This document shows positions 15,989 through 24,429 of a stretch of DNA of 64,000 bases, one piece after another. Positions within the stretch are counted from its first letter, which is position 1, and each line of letters starts with the position of its first letter. Both the position numbers and the translations under genes were made by a program. The notes under the pieces were generated by a model. It was not told the origin of the DNA. It did not search any database and saw nothing but the letters and a program-made list of their open reading frames with translations. Origin of the DNA: Bacteroidales bacterium (GTDB taxonomy: Bacteria; Bacteroidota; Bacteroidia; Bacteroidales; UBA932); assembly GCA_017557535.1 (NCBI GenBank), contig JAFYYM010000113.1, positions 1 to 64,000 on the forward strand, written 5' to 3'.

Positions 15989-17329
15989 ATGGACGTCCTG
16001 ATGAAGGTTCTGCAAGTCATCCTTGCCTTATCAATACTGATTATCATACACGAATTCGGTCACTTCACATTCGCGAAGCTGTTCGGCATCAGGGTGGAGA
16101 AGTTCTTCCTTTTCTTCGACATTGGGAATAACGGCAAGTTATTCAGCACTAAAGGTCGTTTCTTCACCAAGCTTTTCCCGAAAGCGAAGGATTGGGAGAC
16201 AGAATATGGAATCGGATGGCTTCCGCTCGGAGGATACTGCAAAATCAGCGGGATGATCGATGAGAGCATGGACACGGAAGCCCTGAAAAGGGATCCCGAG
16301 CCCTGGGAATTCCGCACGAAACCCGCATGGCAACGACTCTTGGTGATGATTGGAGGTGTGCTGTACAACTTCATCTTCGCCATCATCTGCTACATCGGGA
16401 TAATGGCTATTTGGGGAAGCTCATACATCCGCAACGAAGGAAGCCAGATTTATCCGGACAAACTCGGAATCGACCTGGGCTTTAAGGCCGGAGACCAGAT
16501 CATCAGGATGGATGATTATATTCCCGAGAACTTCGGCATGCTTCAGGCCGATCTCGCCCGCAGGAATGTGGAAAAGGTCGTTGTTCTGAGAGACGGGGAC
16601 ACCGTCGATGTGTACATCGACCACTCCAAGATTGGAGAGGTTCTGAATTCTCCGGGCATGTTTGACCTTGCCGTGCCTTTCGTGATCGACTCAGTGATGT
16701 CCGGTTCTCCAAACGTCGACGCCGGGCTTATCAAAGGGGACCGGATAGTGGCCCTGGACAGTGTCCAGACTCCTTTTATCCAGGACATGAAGGCATACCT
16801 CGCCACCGTACCCGGAGACAGCGTCAGGGCATCGATCCTTCGAGGGACTGACACACTCTCAGTCCCGGTCCTTGTGGATGGCGAGGGAAGGATTGGGGTA
16901 TACGCCCAAGTACCCTCTTACACGACAAAGACGTATTCCCTGATCGAAGCCATCCCGGCCGGTTTCAACCTGACTTTCGAGACGATCGGCGGGTATCTCA
17001 GGGACCTGAGGCTCGTCGCCTCGCCAAAAACGGAGGCCTACAAGTCCGTCGGCAGCTTTATCGCTATAGGTCAAGTATTTCCATCGACCTGGGATTGGTT
17101 CCGGTTCCTCCATATCCTTGCTTTGCTGTCGATAATGCTTGGTGTCATGAACCTGCTTCCTATCCCCGCCCTGGATGGAGGACACATCGTGTTCTGCCTC
17201 TACGAGATGGTAACCGGACGCAAACCCAGCGACAAGTTCCTGGAAGTGGCGCAGATCATCGGGATGATCCTTCTGATGCTGTTGATGGTACTCGCTTTCG
17301 GCAACGACATCCGCCGTCTCTTCCATTAA
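15989..17329 (+). CDS. rseP: Site-2 intramembrane zinc protease RseP
   Basis: 446 residues. HEFGH (in IIHEFGHFTFAKLFGIRVEKF) lies in the first membrane helix, and the third zinc ligand is in NLLPIPALDGGHIVF near the C terminus. Two PDZ-like segments (about 140-305) lie between, typical of RseP, which cleaves anti-sigma factors or remnant signal peptides. Four or so hydrophobic helices are visible. It is the third gene of the M23-dxr-rseP run and about 77 bp separate it from the next gene. Confidence 0.95.
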   Translation: MDVLMKVLQVILALSILIIIHEFGHFTFAKLFGIRVEKFFLFFDIGNNGKLFSTKGRFFTKLFPKAKDWETEYGIGWLPLGGYCKISGMIDESMDTEALKRDPEPWEFRTKPAWQRLLVMIGGVLYNFIFAIICYIGIMAIWGSSYIRNEGSQIYPDKLGIDLGFKAGDQIIRMDDYIPENFGMLQADLARRNVEKVVVLRDGDTVDVYIDHSKIGEVLNSPGMFDLAVPFVIDSVMSGSPNVDAGLIKGDRIVALDSVQTPFIQDMKAYLATVPGDSVRASILRGTDTLSVPVLVDGEGRIGVYAQVPSYTTKTYSLIEAIPAGFNLTFETIGGYLRDLRLVASPKTEAYKSVGSFIAIGQVFPSTWDWFRFLHILALLSIMLGVMNLLPIPALDGGHIVFCLYEMVTGRKPSDKFLEVAQIIGMILLMLLMVLAFGNDIRRLFH

Positions 17330-17342
17330 TAATTCCATTGAT

Positions 17343-17356
17343 ATTTCCATGGAAAT
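17343..17356. promoter_or_regulatory. Perfect 14-bp palindrome between rseP and the PurF-like gene
   Basis: ATTTCCATGGAAAT, 50 bp upstream of the next start. It may be a regulator site, but with this little support it could also be chance. Confidence 0.25.
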
Positions 17357-17406
17357 GATTAAATTCGCCTTTCCTTTCGAAGGACGGATTTAACAAGTAT
17401 TATTCA

Positions 17407-18834
17407 ATGGGAGGTTTCTTCGGAACTATTTCAAAACGGGAATGTGCCACCGACCTTTTCTACGGCACAGATTACAACAGCCATCTGGGAACCCGCCGAG
17501 GCGGTCTCGCGACTTACGACCCTGAGCGGGGATTCATGAGAGGGATACACAGCCTTGAGAATGGGTATTTCCGCAGCAGGTTTGAGGACGAGCTCGGAAA
17601 ATTCACCGGCAACTCTGGTATAGGGATCATAAGCGACACAGATGCCCAGCCAATGTTGGTCAACTCCCACCTCGGACGTTTCGCCCTCGTCACTGTGGCA
17701 AGGGTCAACAACGCGGAGGCGCTTTCACAAAAATTCCTTGACGAGGGAATGTATCTCACTGAGTTCAGCAGCGGAAAAATCAACATCACAGAGCTCATCA
17801 GCTTGCTGATAGTGAGGGGCAAAACCTTCGTGGAAGGCATTGAGAACGTCTTCAGGGAGGTTAAAGGTTCCTGCTCATTGCTGATTCTGACTGAAGATGG
17901 TATCATAGCCGCCAGGGATGCCTGGGGACGTACCCCGGTCGCCATTGGCTCGAAGGATGGGGCTATGGCTGTTAGTTCCGAAAGCACAGCATTCGCCAAT
18001 CTCGGATTCGAAACTACCGGATATATCGGTCCTGGAGAAATCGTCCGCTTGAGGGCGGACGGGATAGAGCAGCTCCGGGCGCCGAACCCTCGCAAACAAG
18101 TCTGCTCCTTCCTTTGGATATATTACGGATTCCCGACCTCTTGCTACGACGGACGAAACGTTGAGGAGGCACGCTTCCTTTGCGGGAAGGAGATGGGCTC
18201 CAAAGACGACATCGAGGTGGATTGCGCTTGCGGAGTGCCTGACAGCGGCATCGGCATGGCGGTTGGTTACTCGGCGGGCCACGGTGTGCCGTACATGAGG
18301 ACCATAGCCAAATACACCCCGACCTGGTCACGTTCCTTCATGCCGTCATACCAGAGCATGAGGGACCTGGTGGCTAAGATGAAGCTTATCCACAACGCGG
18401 ATATGCTCCGGGACAAGAGAGTCCTGTTCTGCGACGATAGTATCGTCCGTGGCACGCAGTTGCGAGACAACACCAAGCAGCTTCATGAAAGCGGAGCCAA
18501 AGAGGTCCACATGCGCATAGCCTGCCCTCCCCTTGTGTTCGGCTGCCCCTTCCTGAACTTTTCCACGAGCAAGACCGAGCTGGAGCTTATCACAAGGCGT
18601 ATCATCAAACAGTTTGAGGGCGACATGGACAAGAATGTCGAGAAATACACGGATGCGAATACGCCTGAGTTCAAGCGCATGGTGGATGAGATCGCCCGTC
18701 AGCTGAACCTCGACTCCCTTAAATTCAGCACTATAGAGACTCTGGTCAAGAGCATCGGTCTCCCTAAGGAAGATCTCTGCCTCCACTGCTTTAACGGTTC
18801 GTCAGCCTTCACCCTCGAAGAGGAGAACAAGTAG
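17407..18834 (+). CDS. PurF-like amidophosphoribosyltransferase homologue lacking the N-terminal catalytic Cys
   Basis: 475 residues. It has the fold of glutamine PRPP amidotransferase: an Ntn glutaminase-like N-terminal half and a phosphoribosyltransferase C-terminal half with the PRPP loop VLFCDDSIVRGTQLRDN. Cysteines in KQVCSFLWIYYG, IACPPLVFGCPF and LCLHCFNGS match the [4Fe-4S] ligand pattern of Bacillus-type PurF. However, the protein begins MGGFFGTISK; true PurF has Cys immediately after Met as the glutaminase nucleophile. The ATG at 17407 is the only sensible start. I recall similar MGGFFG proteins in other Bacteroidetes, so this looks like a conserved paralogue rather than a local mutation. 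It may use ammonia or have a different role. The next gene starts directly at its stop. Confidence 0.8.
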   Translation: MGGFFGTISKRECATDLFYGTDYNSHLGTRRGGLATYDPERGFMRGIHSLENGYFRSRFEDELGKFTGNSGIGIISDTDAQPMLVNSHLGRFALVTVARVNNAEALSQKFLDEGMYLTEFSSGKINITELISLLIVRGKTFVEGIENVFREVKGSCSLLILTEDGIIAARDAWGRTPVAIGSKDGAMAVSSESTAFANLGFETTGYIGPGEIVRLRADGIEQLRAPNPRKQVCSFLWIYYGFPTSCYDGRNVEEARFLCGKEMGSKDDIEVDCACGVPDSGIGMAVGYSAGHGVPYMRTIAKYTPTWSRSFMPSYQSMRDLVAKMKLIHNADMLRDKRVLFCDDSIVRGTQLRDNTKQLHESGAKEVHMRIACPPLVFGCPFLNFSTSKTELELITRRIIKQFEGDMDKNVEKYTDANTPEFKRMVDEIARQLNLDSLKFSTIETLVKSIGLPKEDLCLHCFNGSSAFTLEEENK

Positions 18835-19920
18835 ATGAAAGCCTTTTTCCTCGCCTTCATGGGGGTGGTGTGCGCCGCCACTTTCTATGTCGCATGGCAC
18901 ATCTGGCGGCTGATCCCGTCGGGATGGTTTTTAAAGCTCACTATCGTGGGGCTGTTCCTGGCCTGGATGGCGAGTTTTTTCATCGGGTTCACCCGCATCG
19001 AGAGTGTGCCGCTAAGTGCGTCCATTCCTCTTTATCAGATCGGAAACACTTGGCTTATAGCCTTTTTGTATATTGCCCTGGCATTCATTATCCTGGACAT
19101 ATTGTCTCTCTGCCATCTTCTGCCTAAGGGCTTCCTGAAAGAGTCTTGGGCAGTTCTTGGCGTGATAGCCGGAACTGTGACCTTACTGCTCTGCCTCGGA
19201 GGTATCCACTACCACCACAAATACCGGGAGGAACTCACAATCAAGACTTCCAAGGCCCTTGAAAAGCCTCTGACCATAGTTCTGGCCAGCGATCTCCACC
19301 TTGGCTATCACAACAGGAGAGCGGAGCTTGGACGGTGGATAGACCTTTTCAACGCCGAAAACCCTGACTTGGTTTTAATTGGCGGAGATATAGTGGACAG
19401 GAGTTTGAGACCGGTGCTCGCCGGGAATTACGCATCAGAGTTCAAGAGACTTTCAGCACCGGTTTTCACAGTTCTCGGGAATCATGAATACTACAGCGAC
19501 GTTGAAGGCTCTGAGAAGTTCTTCAAGGATGCCGGAATAAGTTTGCTGAAAGACAGTTTAATAGACACTCTCGGCATACGTGTCGTCGGCCGGAATGACC
19601 GCTCCTACCCATGCCGCCCGGCACTCCGGGATATTCTTCCAGCTCCGGAGCAACAGTTCACAATACTGTTGGACCATCAGCCATATAATCTGGAAGAGGC
19701 CGAAGAGTCCGGGATTGACTTCCAATTCAGCGGCCACACCCACAGGGGACAAGTATGGCCGATCTCATGGATAACCGATGCGATGTACGAGAAATCCTGG
19801 GGCCATCTCCAGAAGGGCGACACCCACTATTACATAAGCTCAGGACTTGGGATTTGGGGCGCCAAAATCCGCATCGGCACCCGTTCTGAATACTTGGTGC
19901 TGCACATCAACAGCAAATAA
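18835..19920 (+). CDS. Membrane-bound calcineurin-like metallophosphoesterase
   Basis: 361 residues. About four hydrophobic helices fill residues 1-125. A metallophosphoesterase domain follows: SDLHLGYHN, GGDIVDRS, LGNHEYYS, LLDHQPYN and SGHTHRGQVWP contain all the expected metal ligands. This YkuE/YaeI-like type often acts on lipid-linked phosphates such as UDP-diacylglucosamine, though the substrate cannot be told here. It starts directly after the PurF-like stop and its 3' end overlaps the convergent downstream gene by 14 bp. Confidence 0.9.
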   Translation: MKAFFLAFMGVVCAATFYVAWHIWRLIPSGWFLKLTIVGLFLAWMASFFIGFTRIESVPLSASIPLYQIGNTWLIAFLYIALAFIILDILSLCHLLPKGFLKESWAVLGVIAGTVTLLLCLGGIHYHHKYREELTIKTSKALEKPLTIVLASDLHLGYHNRRAELGRWIDLFNAENPDLVLIGGDIVDRSLRPVLAGNYASEFKRLSAPVFTVLGNHEYYSDVEGSEKFFKDAGISLLKDSLIDTLGIRVVGRNDRSYPCRPALRDILPAPEQQFTILLDHQPYNLEEAEESGIDFQFSGHTHRGQVWPISWITDAMYEKSWGHLQKGDTHYYISSGLGIWGAKIRIGTRSEYLVLHINSK

Positions 19921-21436
19921 TCTCAGCCATCATACACCTAGCCGATCCACCTCCAACTTCCTCTATGTGAGGAATTTGGACAGCCAGGATTTGACCGAAG
20001 CCGCCCAAAGTCTCCAACTGTTCAGGAGTCAAGCTGTCTTTCGCGGTCTGAGACATCACGATGAAGGTTTCCTCAAAAACATTTCTGACTTCCAACACAT
20101 TACCGGCATAATGGCGCATCTGCTCAGCAGTGATCCGCACTATCTTCCTGCCGGAAGCTGACAAGTTGGATTCTATGACCTTTAACTCTGGCGGAGATAT
20201 GATCACATCTTCGCAAAGAACAGCGAATCTCTCACCTATAGACATCACCACATTGGTGTGATAGATAGGATTCCCACCACGATCCACAGCATCGAAGAGA
20301 ATTGCATTGTAGCCTAGTTTGTGGCAGAAATCGTCCAGAACCACCTCAGAGGTGCGGGGAGAACGGCAGGCATAAGCTACTCTCCCCTTCCGGTCAAGGA
20401 CCATGCTTCCTGTACTCTCCAGGAACTTACCTTTATCCTCCCAATCCGACAGATCAAGGATCCTCTTTGTTCCAGCGGCTCCCATAATCGTCCTTATGGT
20501 GGCTGGATCACGCTCCAAGCGACGGTTTGGAGCGAACATCGGATAAAGGACAAGTGTTCCGTCGGCATGGGTGGAGAACCAATTGTTCGGGAATATCGAG
20601 TCAGGCGTCTGAGGCTCCGGAGTGTCCTCCACAACCACCACAGGGACATTGTGATCTTTCAGGATACTGACCATCCCGTCAAACTCTTCAAGGGCATATC
20701 TCTGGACATCTTCCTGCTGAGAACGGTGCTGGAATACATTACTGGATGCTGTCTGCTCATTGAAACCAAAGCATACAGGCCTCACCATCAACAATTTAGT
20801 AACCTTATTCATTCTCTTGGACGAAGCTACTGAGAGCATCAGGTTGCGGAGAGAAAAAACTATTGAGAACTGGCCAATCGCAAGAACCCAGTCGTGACGG
20901 ATCAGACCGTAGATGATGATCATGACCGACCCGATGACGGCCATCACCCAATGACCGGTGGGAAGGATGGACGCCTTTCGACGGTAACTGTAGACAAGCT
21001 GATAGACCGAGCGGAGTTCATAGACGGCTTGACCGGCGACTCCGAAAAGGAGCAGCTTCATCGGCACATATTCATTGTGGATGAATGTCTCCGTGAAAGT
21101 AGGTAAATCCCTGACTATCAACGCTAAAATCACCAACGGAAAGACCGCTTGGAGCACTATCACGAAACGGGGCACCTTCTTGTATAGGCCGAGGATACTG
21201 ATGTTCCACATGTAGATGTAATAGCCCACGCTCTCCCCGAAAATAATTGAGAAATCCTTTCTGAGCCAGCCGTAGAGGTACAGCACAACAGCTCCCACGC
21301 TGCTGAGTACCCAGTATATCCCCGGAGACTCCACTCGCTTGGATTTCTCCGACATGTACCACTGGATCAGGATCCGGAGGCCATAAATGCCCATTCCGGC
21401 CAATCCCAACAAATATACCCATACAGGACTGTCCAT
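19907..21436 (-). CDS. Fusion of lipid-A-biosynthesis N-terminal (LAB_N) membrane domain with an amidinohydrolase (CtlX/DDAH-like)
   Basis: 509 residues. Residues 1-205 hold about seven hydrophobic segments in two LAB_N-like repeats (GLRILIQWYMSEKSKRVESP...YLYGWLRKDFSIIFGE and the ELRSVYQLVYS...YGLIRHDWVLAIGQ copy). Residues 215-509 are an amidinotransferase/arginine-deiminase-superfamily domain: RPVCFGFNEQTASSN, DSIFPNNWFSTH, GNPIYHTNVVMSIG (catalytic His) and GGGSARCMMAEI (catalytic Cys). The hydrolase would naturally begin at MNKVTKLLMVRP, so the joint is sharp, and the frame is uninterrupted. DDAH/CtlX enzymes act on guanidino or ureido amino acids. It lies 2 bp after an aminolipid-type acyltransferase, so a membrane lipid substrate is conceivable (inference). 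Confidence 0.8.
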   Translation of the reverse strand: MDSPVWVYLLGLAGMGIYGLRILIQWYMSEKSKRVESPGIYWVLSSVGAVVLYLYGWLRKDFSIIFGESVGYYIYMWNISILGLYKKVPRFVIVLQAVFPLVILALIVRDLPTFTETFIHNEYVPMKLLLFGVAGQAVYELRSVYQLVYSYRRKASILPTGHWVMAVIGSVMIIIYGLIRHDWVLAIGQFSIVFSLRNLMLSVASSKRMNKVTKLLMVRPVCFGFNEQTASSNVFQHRSQQEDVQRYALEEFDGMVSILKDHNVPVVVVEDTPEPQTPDSIFPNNWFSTHADGTLVLYPMFAPNRRLERDPATIRTIMGAAGTKRILDLSDWEDKGKFLESTGSMVLDRKGRVAYACRSPRTSEVVLDDFCHKLGYNAILFDAVDRGGNPIYHTNVVMSIGERFAVLCEDVIISPPELKVIESNLSASGRKIVRITAEQMRHYAGNVLEVRNVFEETFIVMSQTAKDSLTPEQLETLGGFGQILAVQIPHIEEVGGGSARCMMAEIICC

Positions 21437-21438
21437 GC

Positions 21439-23259
21439 CTATTCGGGGTTAGGAGTTCCGTAGAAATGGAGGAACACCTTTTCACCAGTCTCTTTCCGGA
21501 AAGGACGAGTGAGGGCACGCATCATTGGAACCGGAAAATCACTCTTATCCAAGACAATCATCCCGTCCAGACTGTTATTGAATGATGGATCCACGTTGAA
21601 GCAGGATACTTTTGCTCCGCAGCTGAAATATTTCCTAAGCAACACCGGAAGCCGGTATTTTCCGTCCGAAAGAGCTCCAAGAAGCCTGTCGAAAGCATCT
21701 ATATCGCCCTTAGGAATTCTCGCCAGAAGGCCTTCAGGATTGACTCGAAGGAAATCCGCATGGAAAGGATTCGGCGCCGTGGCGAACCTATCCGCGTCAG
21801 GCAGACGGAAGTCTCTCTCCAAGAAATAGATAGCCAGACTCTTGTAAAAGTCCGGAAGGGCATCGCTGATGCTCACGGTCCCGATGCAGTATAAAGACTC
21901 TGGATCTTTCGCCATCGCTACCGCTAGACCGGAAAGCATTAATTTCAAAGGAAGCACCTCACGTTGGTACTTAAGGGCCACAAACGACCTGCCCAGTTCC
22001 ATACTGTGAGGAAGAATCTTGTCCGAGCCAGGGCCGAATCTCAACAAACTCGCCGTGTACAGACCCTCCTTACCTTTTTGGGGAATGATTCTCGAGCCAT
22101 ATCCTACCCGATATGCCCCCACTATTTCGCCATTAGGAATACTCCACAGTATCAGATGCTTGTAAATCTCGTCAAAGGGATCTGTGTCAAGCGGTTTGCC
22201 GGTTCCTTCCCCAACCGCCCGGAATGTTTCTTCGCGTAGCCGGTAAAGCTCCCTCATGGCATCAGGAGCGTCCGCGGCGTCAATGAGGAAGCCTCCGTAG
22301 TCACCCGCCTGAAAAAGACTCTTATCTTCAAGCCGGGACATCTGGGCCCGAACTAGTTCCGGATCAACAGGCTCGGCAAGAGGTGACATCTCCTGCACCG
22401 GCTTGTCAGAATTAGGAGGAAGGCATTGGGCCTCAAGGGCGTAAGTCCGGTTACGGAGATATTCCCCAAGAGATGGGATATCCATTTCAGCGATTTCCGC
22501 AGCGGGGATGGCTTTGCCGATCCGCACCTTGACAAGGGTTCCATTCTTGCAGGTCAGCTCGCGGACCAGCCTAACGGTCCTGAGCCTTGGATGGATCTTC
22601 CCAAGGAAATGGAACAACTTGGTGTTGGTGCCTTCAAAGAATATCGGAATGACCGGAAGACCGGAGTTCTTTATCAGCTTTGTGATATTCTCCGGCCAGG
22701 GTTTGTCTTCAATCACCTTCTTGCCGGTCAGGGCTGTCCTCCTCCCCTTTTTCTGATAGGTTGACACCTCTCCTGTAGGGAACAGTCCAAGGGCTCCTCC
22801 TGAAGAGATATGGCTGAGAGCCGTACGTATCCCGGTGATGCTCTTGGCGCCACCAGTCGAGAAATTATCCACGGGAATGAACCACTTCGTCAGGTTGGCG
22901 ACCTTCGCCAGGAGGAAGGTTGTGAGGATCTTGAAATCTTTCCTTCTGGGATTGATTATAGCGTTGAGTATCAGACCATCAGCGCCGCCGAAGGGGTGAT
23001 TTGAGACAGTCATGAAACCACCTTCGGAAGGGATACTCGCCAACTGCTCTTCCGGGACCTCGTATGAGATTCCGAACCTCCTCAGGACTTCCTCCGAAAA
23101 CTCCGGCCCCTCGAGATCGGCGACATAGGGGTACACTTTATTAAGCTTCCCGATACCCAGGATCCCATACAGGGCTCCGGCCACACACTTCCCCACCAGG
23201 CCTTTCAGCCCCAAAGCTTGACGCAGGCCCTCCTTGCTAATTAATAACTTTTTACCCAT
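21439..23259 (-). CDS. Two-domain acyltransferase (PlsC-like + OlsB/hemolysin-like GNAT), probable amino-acid lipid synthase
   Basis: 606 residues. The N-terminal part (about 1-270) is a PlsC-type O-acyltransferase: VSNHPFGGADG carries the H(x4)D-like motif, with a GLFPTGEVS substrate loop. The C-terminal part (about 310-580) is an OlsB-like N-acyltransferase: REETFRAVGEGTGKP, DTDPFDEIYKHLILW, GAYRVGYG and MELGRSFV. Fused enzymes of this layout (OlsF; GlsF in Bacteroidetes) make ornithine or glycine lipids in two acylation steps. Which amino acid is used cannot be read from sequence. A TATCTTTA box lies about 20 bp upstream of the ATG on the minus strand, and the 108-bp repeat copy A lies beyond it. 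Confidence 0.82.
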   Translation of the reverse strand: MGKKLLISKEGLRQALGLKGLVGKCVAGALYGILGIGKLNKVYPYVADLEGPEFSEEVLRRFGISYEVPEEQLASIPSEGGFMTVSNHPFGGADGLILNAIINPRRKDFKILTTFLLAKVANLTKWFIPVDNFSTGGAKSITGIRTALSHISSGGALGLFPTGEVSTYQKKGRRTALTGKKVIEDKPWPENITKLIKNSGLPVIPIFFEGTNTKLFHFLGKIHPRLRTVRLVRELTCKNGTLVKVRIGKAIPAAEIAEMDIPSLGEYLRNRTYALEAQCLPPNSDKPVQEMSPLAEPVDPELVRAQMSRLEDKSLFQAGDYGGFLIDAADAPDAMRELYRLREETFRAVGEGTGKPLDTDPFDEIYKHLILWSIPNGEIVGAYRVGYGSRIIPQKGKEGLYTASLLRFGPGSDKILPHSMELGRSFVALKYQREVLPLKLMLSGLAVAMAKDPESLYCIGTVSISDALPDFYKSLAIYFLERDFRLPDADRFATAPNPFHADFLRVNPEGLLARIPKGDIDAFDRLLGALSDGKYRLPVLLRKYFSCGAKVSCFNVDPSFNNSLDGMIVLDKSDFPVPMMRALTRPFRKETGEKVFLHFYGTPNPE

Positions 23260-23318
23260 CAGGTCAGAAAAAATCGTTTAAAGATACGGATTTTTTCCTT
23301 AAGGTGGTTAAGTGACCC

Positions 23319-23426
23319 GGCAAGGTCGGATTTCCGGGCCGGGACCTTGCCCGCCGAAAATGCCCCGGACGGCCCTGCAGCACCATTTCCCCCGGCACGG
23401 TCCAGCCCCTTTAATTCGACCTTGCC
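23319..23426. repeat. 108-bp double-hairpin repeat, copy A
   Basis: Begins GGCAAGGTCG and ends TTCGACCTTGCC, so the ends are inverted repeats. Each half also folds alone, because ACCTTGCC recurs internally (23343-23350) and CGGCACGGTCC lies near 23393. It aligns without gaps to copy B at 37446-37553 (83 of 108 identical by hand count) in the same orientation. Confidence 0.85.
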
Positions 23427-23438
23427 CAAGAGGGAGCC

Positions 23439-23798
23439 TCAGAAAGCCATCGCATCGAAACCGGCGGTGATGTCGAACCAATATTCTTCAGTGCCTTCGA
23501 GAACCCGCTCACCCCGTACGAAGTTGCCCTCCTCATCGATATCCACTATAGGACTGGAATAAATGTTGACAGTCAAGACATCCAGTTTGTGGTCGCCTTG
23601 GTGCACCAGCTGTTGTTTAACAACCTTATAGTCAGCGCACCTGTACGGCACCGGCCGCAGCAGAGCGTCCAGGATCTCATATTCAAGATGGACATAGCCT
23701 TCTGTCTCCTCGATAACAATAGGATTCGCCTTTGAGCATCCGGGGTTCTCAGGATTGTAGGTAGCGTACTTGGCTCGGTCTTTTAGAGGAATAATCAT
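23439..23798 (-). CDS. Hypothetical protein (119 aa)
   Basis: I do not recognise the family. The protein is soluble, acidic, and begins MIIPLKDRAKYATYNPEN. It has no signal peptide, membrane segment or cysteine motif of note (C21 and C54 only). ATG at 23798 overlaps the TGA that ends a stop-interrupted upstream frame, which is the arrangement of translationally coupled genes. The base composition is like the flanking genome rather than the AT-rich island. It ends 12 bp before repeat copy A. Confidence 0.6.
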   Translation of the reverse strand: MIIPLKDRAKYATYNPENPGCSKANPIVIEETEGYVHLEYEILDALLRPVPYRCADYKVVKQQLVHQGDHKLDVLTVNIYSSPIVDIDEEGNFVRGERVLEGTEEYWFDITAGFDAMAF

Positions 23799-23914
23799 GT
23801 TAAATATCTCATCAGTCTCTTTGAGGACCTTCCGCCGAAGATGGCGGTCATAAGCATTATGATCCCGACGGCAATGGCTGCAAAGCCAAGATCCAGGTTA
23901 TCACCACTAAATCT
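23795..23914 (-). pseudogene. 39-codon in-frame extension beyond a TAG stop, probable gene remnant
   Basis: Directly after the TAG (23915-23917) of the upstream membrane protein, the same frame stays open for 39 codons. It encodes a hydrophobic helix (GFAAIAVGIIMLMTAIFGG) and a basic tail, then ends in TGA overlapping the next ATG. It has no start codon suited to an independent gene. It is either the C terminus of a host membrane gene cut by the island boundary, or a tail cut off by a nonsense mutation. Confidence 0.5.
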
Positions 23915-24376
23915 CTAACCTCGGTAACGCAAATAAAGAGGATAAATAATTACCCACCCGATCCCAACAATAGTGAGTATGGCCGAAAAAGATACTGTCA
24001 TCGTAGAAGTTAACATAGAATACTCGGGATCGCCAGACATTGTTGATAAAGCAATTAAAAACAGCACAGAGACAATTCCATAGGCAATTTTCATGTTTGA
24101 AGACATTTTCTCTCCTTCCCGAGAAATTAGGTAATTAAATACCGAGACAGATAATAACAATAATGAAGAAATGAAAACAAAGAAACTATTATTAACCTCT
24201 GAGGAGAATAGATAATATCGCTCCTTAGGAGCTCTACCCACCATATGAGTTAATTCCGCAGAAAACTCTTTCCACTCAAGAACTGGGAAGGCTAGAAGAA
24301 AAATGACGATCAGGATTGATGATAACAATAGGAAATTCCTCTGTTCCTTGATATTAAATAATTTCTTGTAATCCAT
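23915..24376 (-). CDS. Hypothetical membrane protein (153 aa)
   Basis: Four hydrophobic segments can be seen: about 14-31 (FLLLSSILIVIFLLAF), 66-84 (FFVFISSLLLLSVSVFNYL), 97-110, and 125-148. There are no known catalytic motifs. It is AT-rich like the upstream kinase operon and lies 53 bp after the BatD-like membrane gene, so it may be the last gene of that operon. It stops at a TAG beyond which the frame continues for 39 more codons. Function unknown. Confidence 0.65.
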   Translation of the reverse strand: MDYKKLFNIKEQRNFLLLSSILIVIFLLAFPVLEWKEFSAELTHMVGRAPKERYYLFSSEVNNSFFVFISSLLLLSVSVFNYLISREGEKMSSNMKIAYGIVSVLFLIALSTMSGDPEYSMLTSTMTVSFSAILTIVGIGWVIIYPLYLRYRG

Positions 24377-24429
24377 GAGTATAAATGATTAGAGTTATTA
24401 TATGAGTGCAATTAGACAGTTAAAGAGCA

